Assembly: GCA_900550145.1 (NCBI GenBank) | Contig: URRF01000022.1 | Coordinates: forward strand, 1 to 19,516 | Reading direction: 5' to 3' | Source: an uncultured Mollicutes bacterium | GTDB taxonomy: Bacteria; Bacillota_I; Bacilli_A; RF39; UBA660 | DNA length: 19,516 nucleotides | Program-made: the position numbers and the translations under genes | Shown here: piece by piece, positions 1 to 7,418 of the stretch | Layout: each line of letters starts with the position of its first letter | How positions within the stretch are numbered: the first letter of the stretch is position 1 | Notes under the pieces: model-generated | Told to the model about the DNA's origin: nothing | The model's input: only the letters and a program-made list of their open reading frames with translations | Database searches by the model: none

Positions 1-159
1 ATATTCTACTGCTGTTATTCCATATTTTGGTGCTTCTAATTTTATTACTTCTGCACTTGTTTTAGTCGCTTCTATTACTTTTAATCCTTTAAATAAATCT
101 TTCCCAGTGTTCTTTTGCTGATTTTGATACACAATTATAATATTTATGAAGTTGATCAT
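1..159 (-). CDS. Possible start of a downstream gene, cut by the window edge
   Basis: This 53-codon reading frame is open from an ATG at 159 to the window edge. It lies in a different frame from the metallopeptidase gene and overlaps its last 71 bases. From about codon 17 (TGKDLFKGLKVIEA...) the codons look genuinely coding, rich in GAA, GTA, GCA and AAA, and they stay so after the metallopeptidase stop at 89. No Shine-Dalgarno sequence precedes the ATG. A GTG further in (codon 10) is an alternative start. It may be a separate gene translationally coupled to the metallopeptidase, or the result of a frameshift near the end of that gene. I do not recognise the protein. The call rests on codon appearance only. 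Confidence 0.35.
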   Translation of the reverse strand, partial: MINFINIIIVYQNQQKNTGKDLFKGLKVIEATKTSAEVIKLEAPKYGITAVEY

Positions 160-1561
160 TTATTAATTTTGCTTTTTTATTTAGTGGAGTACCATCATTG
201 TAATATGGCCTTGTTGATGTTCTAGTCATCATATCCGAAAACAAAACTGCTCTATCCTCTAAATAACTTTGCCTTGAATAAGAAGATAAGAAATATGCTT
301 CATTTGGATTTGAAAAATTATAATCATAAGTGCTATCATTAGAGCCATAACTAAATCCTTCTGGATTATAGGATTTCATTATTTCTGCTAAATTTAATGT
401 CGGATCTTTTTGTCTCATATAAATATCTATATAGTGCATTAACTCATGGTGAAGGGTATATTCAAATAAATTAGTACCAGCTGTTCCGATAGTTACTGTA
501 ATATTACTTTGATTCCTTCCATCTGTCATCCCAGAATGACCACCATCTATTTTATTTACCATATAGATTCTAAGAGATACATTATTATCTTTCATTTCTT
601 TAAAGAAACCATTTGGATATTTTTTTAATGTAGATTCAACTTCTTTCAAATACCTATTTATCTCATTATCATCATTTAGTTTTTCAGTATTTATAGATCC
701 ACCAATTAAGTAATTTCCATTTTCATCCTTATATACGATTTTAACTGAATATTTATTTTCTAATTTTTTTCTATATTCGTCATTTATTTCAGCTTGTGTT
801 TTTGGTTCTGGTATTGGTTCTGGTTCTTTTGGAGGATTAGGTTTATTTTCCTCTGGTTTTGTTGTTCCACCATTTTGACCTTTACTTTCATTATTGTTTT
901 CTTTATTATTAGTAATGTTATTTTTATTTACATTATTGTTTTCATTTGAATTATTTTTATCGTTATTATTTGTATTATCATTTTTATTTGATTCTTCTTT
1001 TTTTGATTGCTCTTCCTTTTTATTTTCTTCTTTATTATCTGTAACTTGTTCTTCTTTTTCAAGTTGTTCTTTACTTATTTCTTTTTTAATATAATCAATT
1101 TTAAATATATCTAAATCTGATATTTTAACCCTTCCTTCTTTTAAAGCAGTTGTAATATTTTCACTAAAATGATTTGGACTATAATTTACTTTTATGTATT
1201 CACTTCTCATACAACTTAAAAAATAAATATATTCATCATCCCTGTATATTTCTTCTAGAGCTTCAGCACATGTAAAATCTTTGATATTCTTACTTTCATC
1301 TATTATTTCAAAAGTTGTTTCTTTTAAAGGACAAGAAAATTTTTCCCATTTTAAAACTGTTTTTCTTTTTTTACCTATGCAATTATAGGTATATGTAATT
1401 AGTCCTTTATCTTTATAATAAAGTGTCCCTCCATCAAAGTGTTCCCTTATCTTTAATACTGGACTATTTTGAAATATGAGTGCTTGTGATATATCAATAA
1501 TTATTAAGATAATTATTGAAAATACTGCTATTAATATATATTTTTTATACTTATTCCACAT
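89..1561 (-). CDS. Membrane-anchored HExxH zinc metallopeptidase with Asn/Lys/Glu-rich linker
   Basis: A 490-residue protein with one N-terminal membrane segment (about residues 8-28), so the bulk should lie outside the cell. Residues about 165-250 form a low-complexity Glu/Lys/Asn stretch followed by a Pro-rich spacer, a typical flexible stalk. The C-terminal domain (about 255-490) carries HELMH at 372-376, the zinc and catalytic motif. A conserved-looking SYLEDRA segment follows (Glu 435), placed like the third zinc ligand of gluzincin peptidases. The overall look matches the putative zinc-binding metallopeptidases related to the anthrax lethal factor fold; no substrate can be named. The start is preceded by AGGGG seven bases upstream. 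It is the last gene of the minus-strand unit beginning at 3545, only 14 bases after the DUF6320-type gene. The HExxH peptidase call is firm; its role is unknown. Confidence 0.8.
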   Translation of the reverse strand: MWNKYKKYILIAVFSIIILIIIDISQALIFQNSPVLKIREHFDGGTLYYKDKGLITYTYNCIGKKRKTVLKWEKFSCPLKETTFEIIDESKNIKDFTCAEALEEIYRDDEYIYFLSCMRSEYIKVNYSPNHFSENITTALKEGRVKISDLDIFKIDYIKKEISKEQLEKEEQVTDNKEENKKEEQSKKEESNKNDNTNNNDKNNSNENNNVNKNNITNNKENNNESKGQNGGTTKPEENKPNPPKEPEPIPEPKTQAEINDEYRKKLENKYSVKIVYKDENGNYLIGGSINTEKLNDDNEINRYLKEVESTLKKYPNGFFKEMKDNNVSLRIYMVNKIDGGHSGMTDGRNQSNITVTIGTAGTNLFEYTLHHELMHYIDIYMRQKDPTLNLAEIMKSYNPEGFSYGSNDSTYDYNFSNPNEAYFLSSYSRQSYLEDRAVLFSDMMTRTSTRPYYNDGTPLNKKAKLINDQLHKYYNCVSKSAKEHWERFI

Positions 1562-1575
1562 ATTTACACCCCTAT

Positions 1576-2268
1576 CTAAATAAATATCCTTTGTTTTATT
1601 TCATCCATTAATTTTCTATTATAAGAAATTATAAATAGAATTAATCCTATAATTGTTATTGGTAATATAGCATATATTGACCAATTAATAATAATTTTCT
1701 CATATTTAAACATATCAACACACATCTCTATTGTTAAAAGAATTACTGATATAAATGAAAATGCAACGGAAAATCTTCTTAATAAATTAAATTTTTTCTT
1801 ACTTAATACAAATGCACAAAGTACGATATAAATCCAAATTATAAATATAAATGGACAAACTAAATAATAAAACCAATGTAACCCTTTATTTAAATATGCT
1901 ATTACATATATTAATGTTTCAGTTGCGAATAAATCAATTAATAATGGAATAAATTTATTTTTAAATAATATAAATGATAGTTTAGAATCTAAAAACAAAA
2001 TAGATACAATTACATAAATACTCCATGTAATATTACCTGTAAATATCAAATCACATAAAACTGTAATAATAGCTGCACATATTAATACAACTGTTATTAA
2101 CTCGCATAAGTATTTTTTATTTATTTCTTTATGTTTTTCAACTGCTTGACTATATGCCGGAGTAAACTTATCTTTTAAGTTATTTGGATTTATTACTTTT
2201 GTATTACACAAAGGACAAACTTTTTCAGATTGTTTTAATTTAACTCCACAATTAACGCAATAACTCAT
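1576..2268 (-). CDS. DUF6320-type zinc-ribbon multi-pass membrane protein
   Basis: The N-terminus is a zinc ribbon (CVNCG at about residues 4-8 and CPLCN at about 19-23 of the start used here). About six hydrophobic segments fill residues 50-225. This layout, and the position directly after an acyltransferase gene, is what I know as the DUF6320 family. Its biochemical function is not known; the linkage suggests it partners the acyltransferase, perhaps at the membrane. Two adjacent ATGs exist (2271 and 2268). AGGAGG ends only two bases before the first but five before the second, so 2268 is preferred. The upstream gene's TGA stop overlaps this ATG by one base (TGATG), indicating translational coupling. 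Confidence 0.75.
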   Translation of the reverse strand: MSYCVNCGVKLKQSEKVCPLCNTKVINPNNLKDKFTPAYSQAVEKHKEINKKYLCELITVVLICAAIITVLCDLIFTGNITWSIYVIVSILFLDSKLSFILFKNKFIPLLIDLFATETLIYVIAYLNKGLHWFYYLVCPFIFIIWIYIVLCAFVLSKKKFNLLRRFSVAFSFISVILLTIEMCVDMFKYEKIIINWSIYAILPITIIGLILFIISYNRKLMDEIKQRIFI

Positions 2269-3545
2269 CATAACCTCCTATTACTTTCTATTAAAACTGG
2301 TACTCCCATTTCAACTAATGTAGTAAATAATATTCGTTCAAATTCAGCTTCTTTTATTTTTCTAGTTATAGTTATATATAAATTACCATTATATCCAACC
2401 ATTGCTGATGATGCAGGTTTTCCTCTTGATTTTCCTATTGCAATTCCCATTTCTAAAACATATTTTTCTACTTCTTTGGGTAATACAATATTACCCAAAT
2501 TAGATAAGGTATTAGAACAATATCTATCCCCCATCATTTTTTCGGTAAATGACATTATATGCTTTTTTATAAACATTGGTAGTAGTCTTATGAAATAATT
2601 TCTTGCTATTTTTACATTAGCGCTTATTTTAGCATTTAACATTTTTTCAGTTAAGTTAAGTTCCAAAGTGTTTTTAACTATTTTTATTATTTCTTCTAAA
2701 GAGTAATTACCATATATAGTATCTATCCCAACATTTACATAAGAAGAAAAATTTCTCATTGTACTACTTTTATAATAATTTCTTAAATTAACTGGTATTG
2801 ATATTTTTATTGGTTTATTATTCTTTTTATGTTCTCTATTATATAATTCTTGTATAGATAGAATGTATAATGATGCTAATAAACAGGTTATAGTGCAGTT
2901 ATACTTTTTAGTTATTTTTTTAAGATCATTTATTTTAATAATGCCAGTAATAACATTTAAATCATTGTTATTAATAAGAGTTCCTTTATAATGGTATGCT
3001 GGTTTTTCATGAACTAACTTCCCAGCTTTTCTAGCATACTTTTTAAAGTCATCACTATATTCTTCTTTACTAACTTTTTCATTTGGATTTAAAACATAAT
3101 TATTATATGTGATTTTTGTATTATATTTTAATTTAATATATTCTCCTACTAATGTAGATATAAATATAATTGCCCCTGTTCCATCAGTTAATGCGTGAAA
3201 AAATTCAACTGCAATTCTATTTTCATAATATCTAACTCTAAATAGATAATTTCTATGATTTTTAAATTTTATTCTAAACATAGGATTATTATAATCTTGC
3301 TCTATTATGGGGTTATCTTTTATTCTTTTAAAATAACACCAAAAAAGTCCTTGCTTTAACTTATACTTAAAAGTTGGAAATCTATCTATTACATTGTTTA
3401 ATGCATATTGTAAAACATCTTTGTCTATTTTATCTTTTAAAGTCATACTAACACGAAACATAGCAGCATATTTTCTTGATAATGTTGACGGATAAATAGT
3501 TGCCGCATTGTCCAGTTTTAACCAATTTGGTGCTTTTTCTTTCAT
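2268..3545 (-). CDS. Condensation/acyltransferase-fold protein (alcohol acetyltransferase-like)
   Basis: This 425-residue soluble protein carries HALTDGTG at residues 117-124, the HxxxDG catalytic motif shared by CoA-dependent acyltransferases, non-ribosomal peptide condensation domains and wax-ester synthases. A later SNTLSNLGN segment resembles the structural motif near the active-site tunnel of this fold. Such proteins are often annotated as alcohol acetyltransferase; the true acyl donor and acceptor cannot be told from sequence. An ATG at 3554 is in frame, but it abuts the ribosome site GGGGAG (3555-3560) with no spacing, whereas the ATG at 3545 sits nine bases away, so 3545 is taken as start. 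It is first in a unit with the DUF6320-type protein and the metallopeptidase. Confidence 0.8.
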   Translation of the reverse strand: MKEKAPNWLKLDNAATIYPSTLSRKYAAMFRVSMTLKDKIDKDVLQYALNNVIDRFPTFKYKLKQGLFWCYFKRIKDNPIIEQDYNNPMFRIKFKNHRNYLFRVRYYENRIAVEFFHALTDGTGAIIFISTLVGEYIKLKYNTKITYNNYVLNPNEKVSKEEYSDDFKKYARKAGKLVHEKPAYHYKGTLINNNDLNVITGIIKINDLKKITKKYNCTITCLLASLYILSIQELYNREHKKNNKPIKISIPVNLRNYYKSSTMRNFSSYVNVGIDTIYGNYSLEEIIKIVKNTLELNLTEKMLNAKISANVKIARNYFIRLLPMFIKKHIMSFTEKMMGDRYCSNTLSNLGNIVLPKEVEKYVLEMGIAIGKSRGKPASSAMVGYNGNLYITITRKIKEAEFERILFTTLVEMGVPVLIESNRRL

Positions 3546-3575
3546 TTTAAGCATCTCCCCATATTCTTACAATAA

Positions 3576-3628
3576 AAGAAAGCATTACTTATATAGCATC
3601 ACTTATATAGTATCAGAAATGCTTTCTT
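3576..3628 (-). terminator. Hairpin terminator after the DUF5301-like gene
   Basis: A perfect 11-bp stem (3576-3586 with 3618-3628) encloses a 31-base loop and, on the minus strand, runs into TTTTATTGT. It sits 12 bases after the stop of the gene at 3641-4456. The loop is unusually long because it contains a tandem repeat. The region 3546-3640 must also hold the promoter of the acyltransferase unit, but no convincing -35/-10 pair was seen. Confidence 0.6.
3583..3610. repeat. Two tandem 14-bp direct repeats
   Basis: CATTACTTATATAG (3583-3596) is followed directly by CATCACTTATATAG (3597-3610), 13 of 14 bases identical. The first copy overlaps the left arm of the terminator stem and the rest fills its loop. 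Replication slippage is the simplest origin. Confidence 0.8.
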
Positions 3629-3640
3629 CTTTTGTATTAT

Positions 3641-4456
3641 TTATTTAACTTCAAATTCTACTGCTGAATGTACTATTTCAGTATCTTCGCTTGAATTTTC
3701 CTCATTAAATGATTTAACAATTCTGTATTTTCCCTTTGTCAAAGATTCACTAAACATTCCGTCTATTTCAGTTGTAATTGTTTCCTCGCCCTTAATCACA
3801 TGAAGAATTGAGTTAAATGATGGTTCTTCTGCCCATTTTACTTCATACCACTTACCATCTTTTTCCATTTCTACATAAAAATCTTCTTCATACTCATAAG
3901 TTTTCTTAGTCATATTTTTGATAATCAATTTAATTTTGTTATTCATCATATCTTCTGACTTCATTTCGTCATTTTTTATTTCCATCATTATTTTGTTGTT
4001 TGTAACATTAAATTTAGACATCTCACCAATAGTATAGACTCTAGATAAATACATCATTATATCTTCGTATTCTTTTTTACTTAATTTGAATATTCCATTA
4101 TATGGTTGTTCAAGATAATACATATCATCTTTCATATAAATATTCATTATATTCTTTTCATCATCACCTATAATGAAAGAAATTTTTATAAGTTTTTTAA
4201 CATCTTTTGGTGTATCTGTTACACTTTTTTTCATAGACTTTTTATTTTCTATTATTTTGTATATCTTTTCTATTTCTTTTTTTTCGTTAATAGTAACAAC
4301 TCTATTATCTTCCTTTATTAAAACTTCTTCAACTTCTCCCATTTTAGGAAGATTAATTTTTTTATTATTTGATAGATCATATACTACCCCACACATTATA
4401 GCTGCAAGTGCTATTATAACAATAAGTTTAACTATTTCTTTTTTTTCAATTTTCAT
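3641..4456 (-). CDS. Membrane-anchored DUF5301-like protein with C-terminal Ig-like domain
   Basis: A 271-residue protein with an N-terminal membrane segment (about 9-27). A Cys follows it (IMC), but Met at -1 makes a poor lipobox, so it is called a membrane anchor, not a lipoprotein. Residues about 45-140 resemble the DUF5301 type (a valine/lysine-rich start, then PYNGIFKLSKKEYEDIMMYL). Residues about 145-271 (FYVEMEKDGKWYEV ... LTKGKYRIVKSF) look like the bacterial Ig-like module found in Bacillota surface proteins. GGAGG lies six bases upstream of the ATG. Only 14 bases separate it from the rhodanese gene, so the two are probably co-transcribed. Likely an extracytoplasmic protein of unknown role. 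Confidence 0.65.
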   Translation of the reverse strand: MKIEKKEIVKLIVIIALAAIMCGVVYDLSNNKKINLPKMGEVEEVLIKEDNRVVTINEKKEIEKIYKIIENKKSMKKSVTDTPKDVKKLIKISFIIGDDEKNIMNIYMKDDMYYLEQPYNGIFKLSKKEYEDIMMYLSRVYTIGEMSKFNVTNNKIMMEIKNDEMKSEDMMNNKIKLIIKNMTKKTYEYEEDFYVEMEKDGKWYEVKWAEEPSFNSILHVIKGEETITTEIDGMFSESLTKGKYRIVKSFNEENSSEDTEIVHSAVEFEVK

Positions 4457-4470
4457 TTTTTTCCTCCAAT

Positions 4471-5067
4471 TTAGTTATTTTTTTTAAAAACTGTTATTTT
4501 TTCATATCCACCTAAATCAACAACATTTTTAAAACCATTTTTGTTTAATTTAATCATTGCATTGTGGCTTCTTCTTCCACTTCTACAATAAACAAAAATA
4601 TATTTGTTTTTGTCAAGTTTATTAAGATTTTTTTCTAGTTCTTCTTCTGGAATATTTATTGCATCAACTAAATGACCCGAATCAAATTCTTCTTTAGTTC
4701 TAACATCTACAATAGTGTAGTTGTTTTCAGCAATTATTTTTTTGATGTTTTCCTCTTTTGTATCTTTAGACCACTGCCAAACATTTCCTTTTAGTATTGC
4801 TTTAAAAGTCTTTTTGGAAATTGTGTATTGGACTAGATCCTCTGACTTTTGGTTAAGATCATATTCATATCTAACAGAGAACCCTAAACTATGTATTTCT
4901 TCAATATATATATTTTTGCTATTACTCTTTATTTCTTCAACTTTTAATTTAACAAGTGGCTTATCATACAAATTAAGTTCTAACCTTATACATTCCTCAA
5001 CAAAGAATACTAGAAATGCGAATAATATTATTATAAAAATTAGTAGTATTCTATAAATAAACTTCAC
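4471..5067 (-). CDS. Membrane-anchored rhodanese-like sulfurtransferase domain protein
   Basis: From the GTG at 5067 the product is 198 residues: a membrane segment at about 5-24, an unassigned linker region, then a rhodanese domain (about 115-190) with the opening VDVRTKEEFDSGHL and the active-site loop CRSGRR (Cys 161). The catalytic Cys is present, so persulfide or thiosulfate:acceptor chemistry is possible. The expected side is extracytoplasmic, but topology was judged only from charge. An upstream in-frame ATG at 5181 was rejected: it lies inside the HU terminator, upstream of this gene's promoter (5114-5142), and has no ribosome site, whereas GAGG sits six bases before the GTG. Confidence 0.75.
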   Translation of the reverse strand: MKFIYRILLIFIIILFAFLVFFVEECIRLELNLYDKPLVKLKVEEIKSNSKNIYIEEIHSLGFSVRYEYDLNQKSEDLVQYTISKKTFKAILKGNVWQWSKDTKEENIKKIIAENNYTIVDVRTKEEFDSGHLVDAINIPEEELEKNLNKLDKNKYIFVYCRSGRRSHNAMIKLNKNGFKNVVDLGGYEKITVFKKNN

Positions 5068-5113
5068 ATATTTCCTCTTTTCTTTTCTTGCAATATATCC
5101 TCTTGTTATATAT

Positions 5114-5142
5114 ATGATACCACATTTTTTCCGTTTTCGGTA
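5114..5142 (-). promoter_or_regulatory. Promoter of the rhodanese gene, carrying the repeated element
   Basis: On the minus strand TACCGA (5142-5137), a 17-base spacer and an extended -10 TGGTATCAT (ending at 5114). The inverted half-sites CCG/CGG around four A residues overlap the -35 region. It closely resembles P1 of the ABC operon (12885-12917), with AAGAGGATA shortly downstream in both. Confidence 0.65.
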
Positions 5143-5171
5143 GATTTTATTGATTTTTTCTTTCACTTTAC

Positions 5172-5199
5172 AAAAAAACAAGCCATTTTTAACTTGTTT
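5172..5199 (-). terminator. Rho-independent terminator of the HU gene
   Basis: The stem AAACAAG/CTTGTTT (5193-5199 with 5176-5182) has a ten-base loop and ends in a run of seven T on the minus strand. It lies nine bases after the HU stop. Confidence 0.7.
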
Positions 5200-5207
5200 A
5201 TAAGTAT

Positions 5208-5480
5208 TTAATTTATTTTGTCTTTTATGGCTGTGCTAAGTTTAAAGTTTACTGATTTTGAAGCTTTAATTTTTATTTTTTCACCAGTTAAAGGATTCCT
5301 GCCATCTCTAGCAGCTCTTTCAGTAATTTTAAATGTTCCAAATCCCGCAACCGAAACTTTTTCTCCTTTAGCCAATTCATCTTTAAAAATTTCAAAAGTA
5401 GTGTTAAATACTTTTTCACATTCGGTTTTTGTTAAGCCTGTTTTAGTAGCTAAAGCTTCTATCATTTCTGATTTTTTCAT
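5208..5480 (-). CDS. hup: HU-family DNA-binding protein
   Basis: This 90-residue protein has the whole HU/IHF pattern: an N-terminal helical dimerisation half (MKKSEMIEALATKTGLTKTE) and the beta-arm half with GFGTF, then RDGRNPLTGE, the DNA-bending arm tip with the intercalating Pro. Full length for HU (about 90 residues). It binds DNA without strict sequence specificity and compacts or bends the chromosome. Ribosome site GGAAGG upstream of the ATG. It stands as a single-gene unit with its own terminator. The 60 bases upstream contain an AT-rich TATAAT but no clear -35. Confidence 0.95.
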   Translation of the reverse strand: MKKSEMIEALATKTGLTKTECEKVFNTTFEIFKDELAKGEKVSVAGFGTFKITERAARDGRNPLTGEKIKIKASKSVNFKLSTAIKDKIN

Positions 5481-5540
5481 TCTTTCTACCTTCCTTCTAT
5501 AACAAATTCATTTTTATTTAACTAAAAAATTATAATTTGC

Positions 5541-6305
5541 TTATTTGTCTAGTATTGTATTCAATAAGTTTTTATCAATATTTGTTAGTTCATAACTTTT
5601 TTCGCTTATTTCAATAGTAAAATAATGTTCTGGATTGTATAAAATTTTTGCAATACTATCGTTATTAATATCCAATAATTCCAATTCATATTTAGGTGAT
5701 GGTGAAGTTACAGCACCAGTCCATACTTTAGAATTATTTATCACTGATAAAAATTCATTTATTTCTTGTTCTTCTGTAATCGATTGTTTTCCTTTAATCT
5801 TTATCGTTTTCGTTTTTGATACAGTATCTTTTATTATATTTGGCAATTCAAGTGTTCCTTGTTTTTGTAATGTAAATGTACCAAAATTATTATCACAATA
5901 CATAACTGCAATTAAATTTTTTTCTTCACCTAATTTACAAGTTATTTTATTATTTATGCCATCATTCGATATTAATACTATTTCATTATTTTTATTAATT
6001 GTAAATTCTCCTTTTATTTTCTTATCGTTATTGAAAAAAGCAAATTTATTTTTTCCAGTTCCGTGAAAATTAATAAAGGAATCTTTAATATACTTGTATT
6101 CTCCTTCATTGTCTATTTTAGTTAATATCCAAACAGTTTCAGTTGTTTTTAATAATTCTATAGTATCACCACACATACAACTTTCACAACACTCATCATT
6201 ATTTTCATATGATTTTTTATCATCATCATTATTTTCTTTGATGCACCCAGTTAAACCCATAACCATAAACCCACATAGCAAAATAGCAAATAATGTCTTT
6301 TTCAT
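5541..6305 (-). CDS. Cys-rich lipoprotein of unknown function
   Basis: A 254-residue protein with a signal peptide ending in the lipobox LTGC (Cys about 21), so it should be lipid-anchored on the outer face of the membrane. Just after the anchor is a cluster CCESCMC (about residues 39-45) that could bind metal or form disulfides; this is inference. Two beta-rich halves follow. The second (about 155-254, with PEHYFTIEISEKSYEL) recalls the DUF5301-like part of the protein at 3641-4456, but similarity is weak. A TTG at 6311 is in frame but touches GGAGG; the ATG at 6305 lies seven bases from it and is chosen. A TATAAT at about 6353-6358 may be its -10. Confidence 0.7.
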   Translation of the reverse strand: MKKTLFAILLCGFMVMGLTGCIKENNDDDKKSYENNDECCESCMCGDTIELLKTTETVWILTKIDNEGEYKYIKDSFINFHGTGKNKFAFFNNDKKIKGEFTINKNNEIVLISNDGINNKITCKLGEEKNLIAVMYCDNNFGTFTLQKQGTLELPNIIKDTVSKTKTIKIKGKQSITEEQEINEFLSVINNSKVWTGAVTSPSPKYELELLDINNDSIAKILYNPEHYFTIEISEKSYELTNIDKNLLNTILDK

Positions 6306-6365
6306 AATCAATCCTCCAATTTCAACTACAAATTACTATTTGTCTTTCAATATATATTATAACTT

Positions 6366-6932
6366 TTAAAATCTATTTTTATTATTATTATTATATATGT
6401 AATACATTGGTTCAACTTTATTAAACTTTAATCCTGGAATCAATGCTGTAAGTACGGAAATAGCTTTTCTTTGATCTAATGGTTTTTCTAAATAACCATC
6501 AAAACCAATTACATTTATAAAATATTTGGTTTCGTTTCTTTCAACCGTTAATACAATTACCTTTATATTTTTTTTATTTTTTTTACTGCTTTTAAAACTT
6601 CTTCTCCACTACCATTATTTGAATAAGTATTATTTGTGATAATTACATTATATTTATCTGGATTATCCATAAACTCTTGAATTAATGCTTCACAACTAGG
6701 AACAATAGTTGTTTTGCAACCAATACTTTCTAAGATGGAATTTGATATAATTGCCAAGTAACACTGACACTTTTTTACTTGGTTTATATTTATGTAAGTT
6801 ATCAATTTTTTCTTTACTTTTTTCATGTACTGTTTTATTATAAAAATACGAACTGATTTTATTCTCATTATATTTATTATCACTTGAAACAATTTCGTTT
6901 TGATTCATAGTTATAACCATATTTTGTACCAA
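6366..6932 (-). pseudogene. Decayed receiver (REC-like) domain gene with at least two frameshifts
   Basis: Three minus-strand frames join into one degraded receiver-like protein. The first (from 6932) ends near SKKVSVLL at about 6745. The second carries SILESIGCKTTIVPSCEAL ... KYNVIITNNTYSNNGSGEEV to about 6563. The third runs on as KVIVLTVERNETKYFI, then GFDGYLEKPLDQRKA, to a stop at 6366. The last part is the classic receiver end (LT..., then GxDxYLxKP). Frames two and three rejoin by adding one A to an A8 run at about 6567; frames one and two rejoin by dropping one G. The phospho-acceptor Asp is Asn, and the acidic DD pair is also lost. Probably a relic of a hybrid kinase or stand-alone regulator. 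Confidence 0.6.
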
Positions 6933-6935
6933 AAG

Positions 6936-6981
6936 TTAGATCTTTAAATAGTTGTTTAAAAGCGAAAAACATAAGATCTAA
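6936..6981. repeat. 9-bp inverted repeat in the leader of the pseudogene transcript
   Basis: TTAGATCTT (6936-6944) and AAGATCTAA (6973-6981) are perfect inverted copies 28 bases apart. On the minus strand they lie a few bases after the expected start of transcription (about 6985), so they could fold at the 5' end of that RNA. Confidence 0.5.
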
Positions 6982-6991
6982 TACAAGAAAA

Positions 6992-7019
6992 ATTATACTT
7001 TTTTTACCAAAAATGTCAA
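6992..7019 (-). promoter_or_regulatory. Consensus promoter facing the receiver pseudogene
   Basis: TTGACA (7019-7014), 16-base spacer, TATAAT (6997-6992): both hexamers match the vegetative consensus exactly. The -35 box overlaps one copy of the repeated element (7017-7034), so binding there would block this promoter. The promoter looks intact although its downstream gene is decayed. Confidence 0.75.
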
Positions 7020-7114
7020 CCGATTTCAATAGATTTTCTACCGATTTCAGTAAATTTTATATCAATACTTTAAATGTTTTTCTCGTTTTCAGAAAATTTA
7101 TTGAAATCAAGAGA
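7017..7114. promoter_or_regulatory. Cluster of four element copies between the pseudogene and the XRE gene
   Basis: Copies lie at 7017-7034, 7038-7055, 7081-7097 and, reversed, 7096-7114. The core pattern is YRACCGATTTCARTARAT. The first two are 21 bp apart, two helical turns. The third also fits a CodY-type box (7084-7098). The cluster lies between two divergent promoters, as expected for a control region of the neighbouring XRE regulator. Confidence 0.55.
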
Positions 7115-7131
7115 TTTTTTTATTATTTTTT

Positions 7132-7140
7132 TGGTATAAT
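7132..7140 (+). promoter_or_regulatory. Extended -10 promoter of the XRE gene
   Basis: TGGTATAAT, an extended -10, lies 26 bases before the start codon; the -35 position holds only AT-rich sequence. Transcription would begin near 7147, a few bases before the AAAGGAGG ribosome site. Confidence 0.6.
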
Positions 7141-7166
7141 TACACATAGACAAAGGAGGCCATAAT

Positions 7167-7406
7167 ATGTCTTTTACGCAGGCAATAATCAATAGAATAC
7201 TTGAACTATGTGAAAAGAACCATATTACTCCAAATAAGTTATCAGAACTTTCCACTGTACCGGTAGCAACACTATTTGCGTTACTAAATGATAAAGTAGA
7301 AAATCCTAGTTCCAGAAACATATATAAAATGTGTAAGGTTTTTGGGATAACTATGGCAGAGTTTTATGATACTGATATATTTAATCAAATGAATTTTACA
7401 AAATAA
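7167..7406 (+). CDS. Small XRE (Cro/CI-type) HTH transcriptional regulator
   Basis: A 79-residue protein that is almost entirely a Cro/CI helix-turn-helix domain (about residues 6-66). The helices KLSELSTVPVATLFALLN form the HTH proper, and KMCKVFGITMAEFYD matches the final helices of the fold. There is no effector or dimerisation domain beyond this, so it probably acts as a simple dimeric DNA-binding protein. GGAGG lies seven bases before the ATG. It is a monocistronic unit with its own terminator. Its upstream region carries four copies of the repeated element, making it a candidate binder of that element by autoregulation; this is inference. Confidence 0.85.
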   Translation: MSFTQAIINRILELCEKNHITPNKLSELSTVPVATLFALLNDKVENPSSRNIYKMCKVFGITMAEFYDTDIFNQMNFTK

Positions 7407-7418
7407 TTATTTATATCG

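Noticed and set aside
894..1094. Plus-strand open frame rich in Phe, Leu and Ser
   Set aside because: It is the mirror of the low-complexity Glu/Lys/Asn linker of the metallopeptidase, with no ribosome site; the same holds for other antisense frames at 4106-4487, 4721-5056, 5218-5502, 5635-6369, 15189-15446 and 15543-15806.
5065..5181. Upstream ATG (5181) as start of the rhodanese protein
   Set aside because: It lies within the HU terminator and upstream of the promoter at 5114-5142, without a ribosome site; GTG 5067 has GAGG six bases before it.
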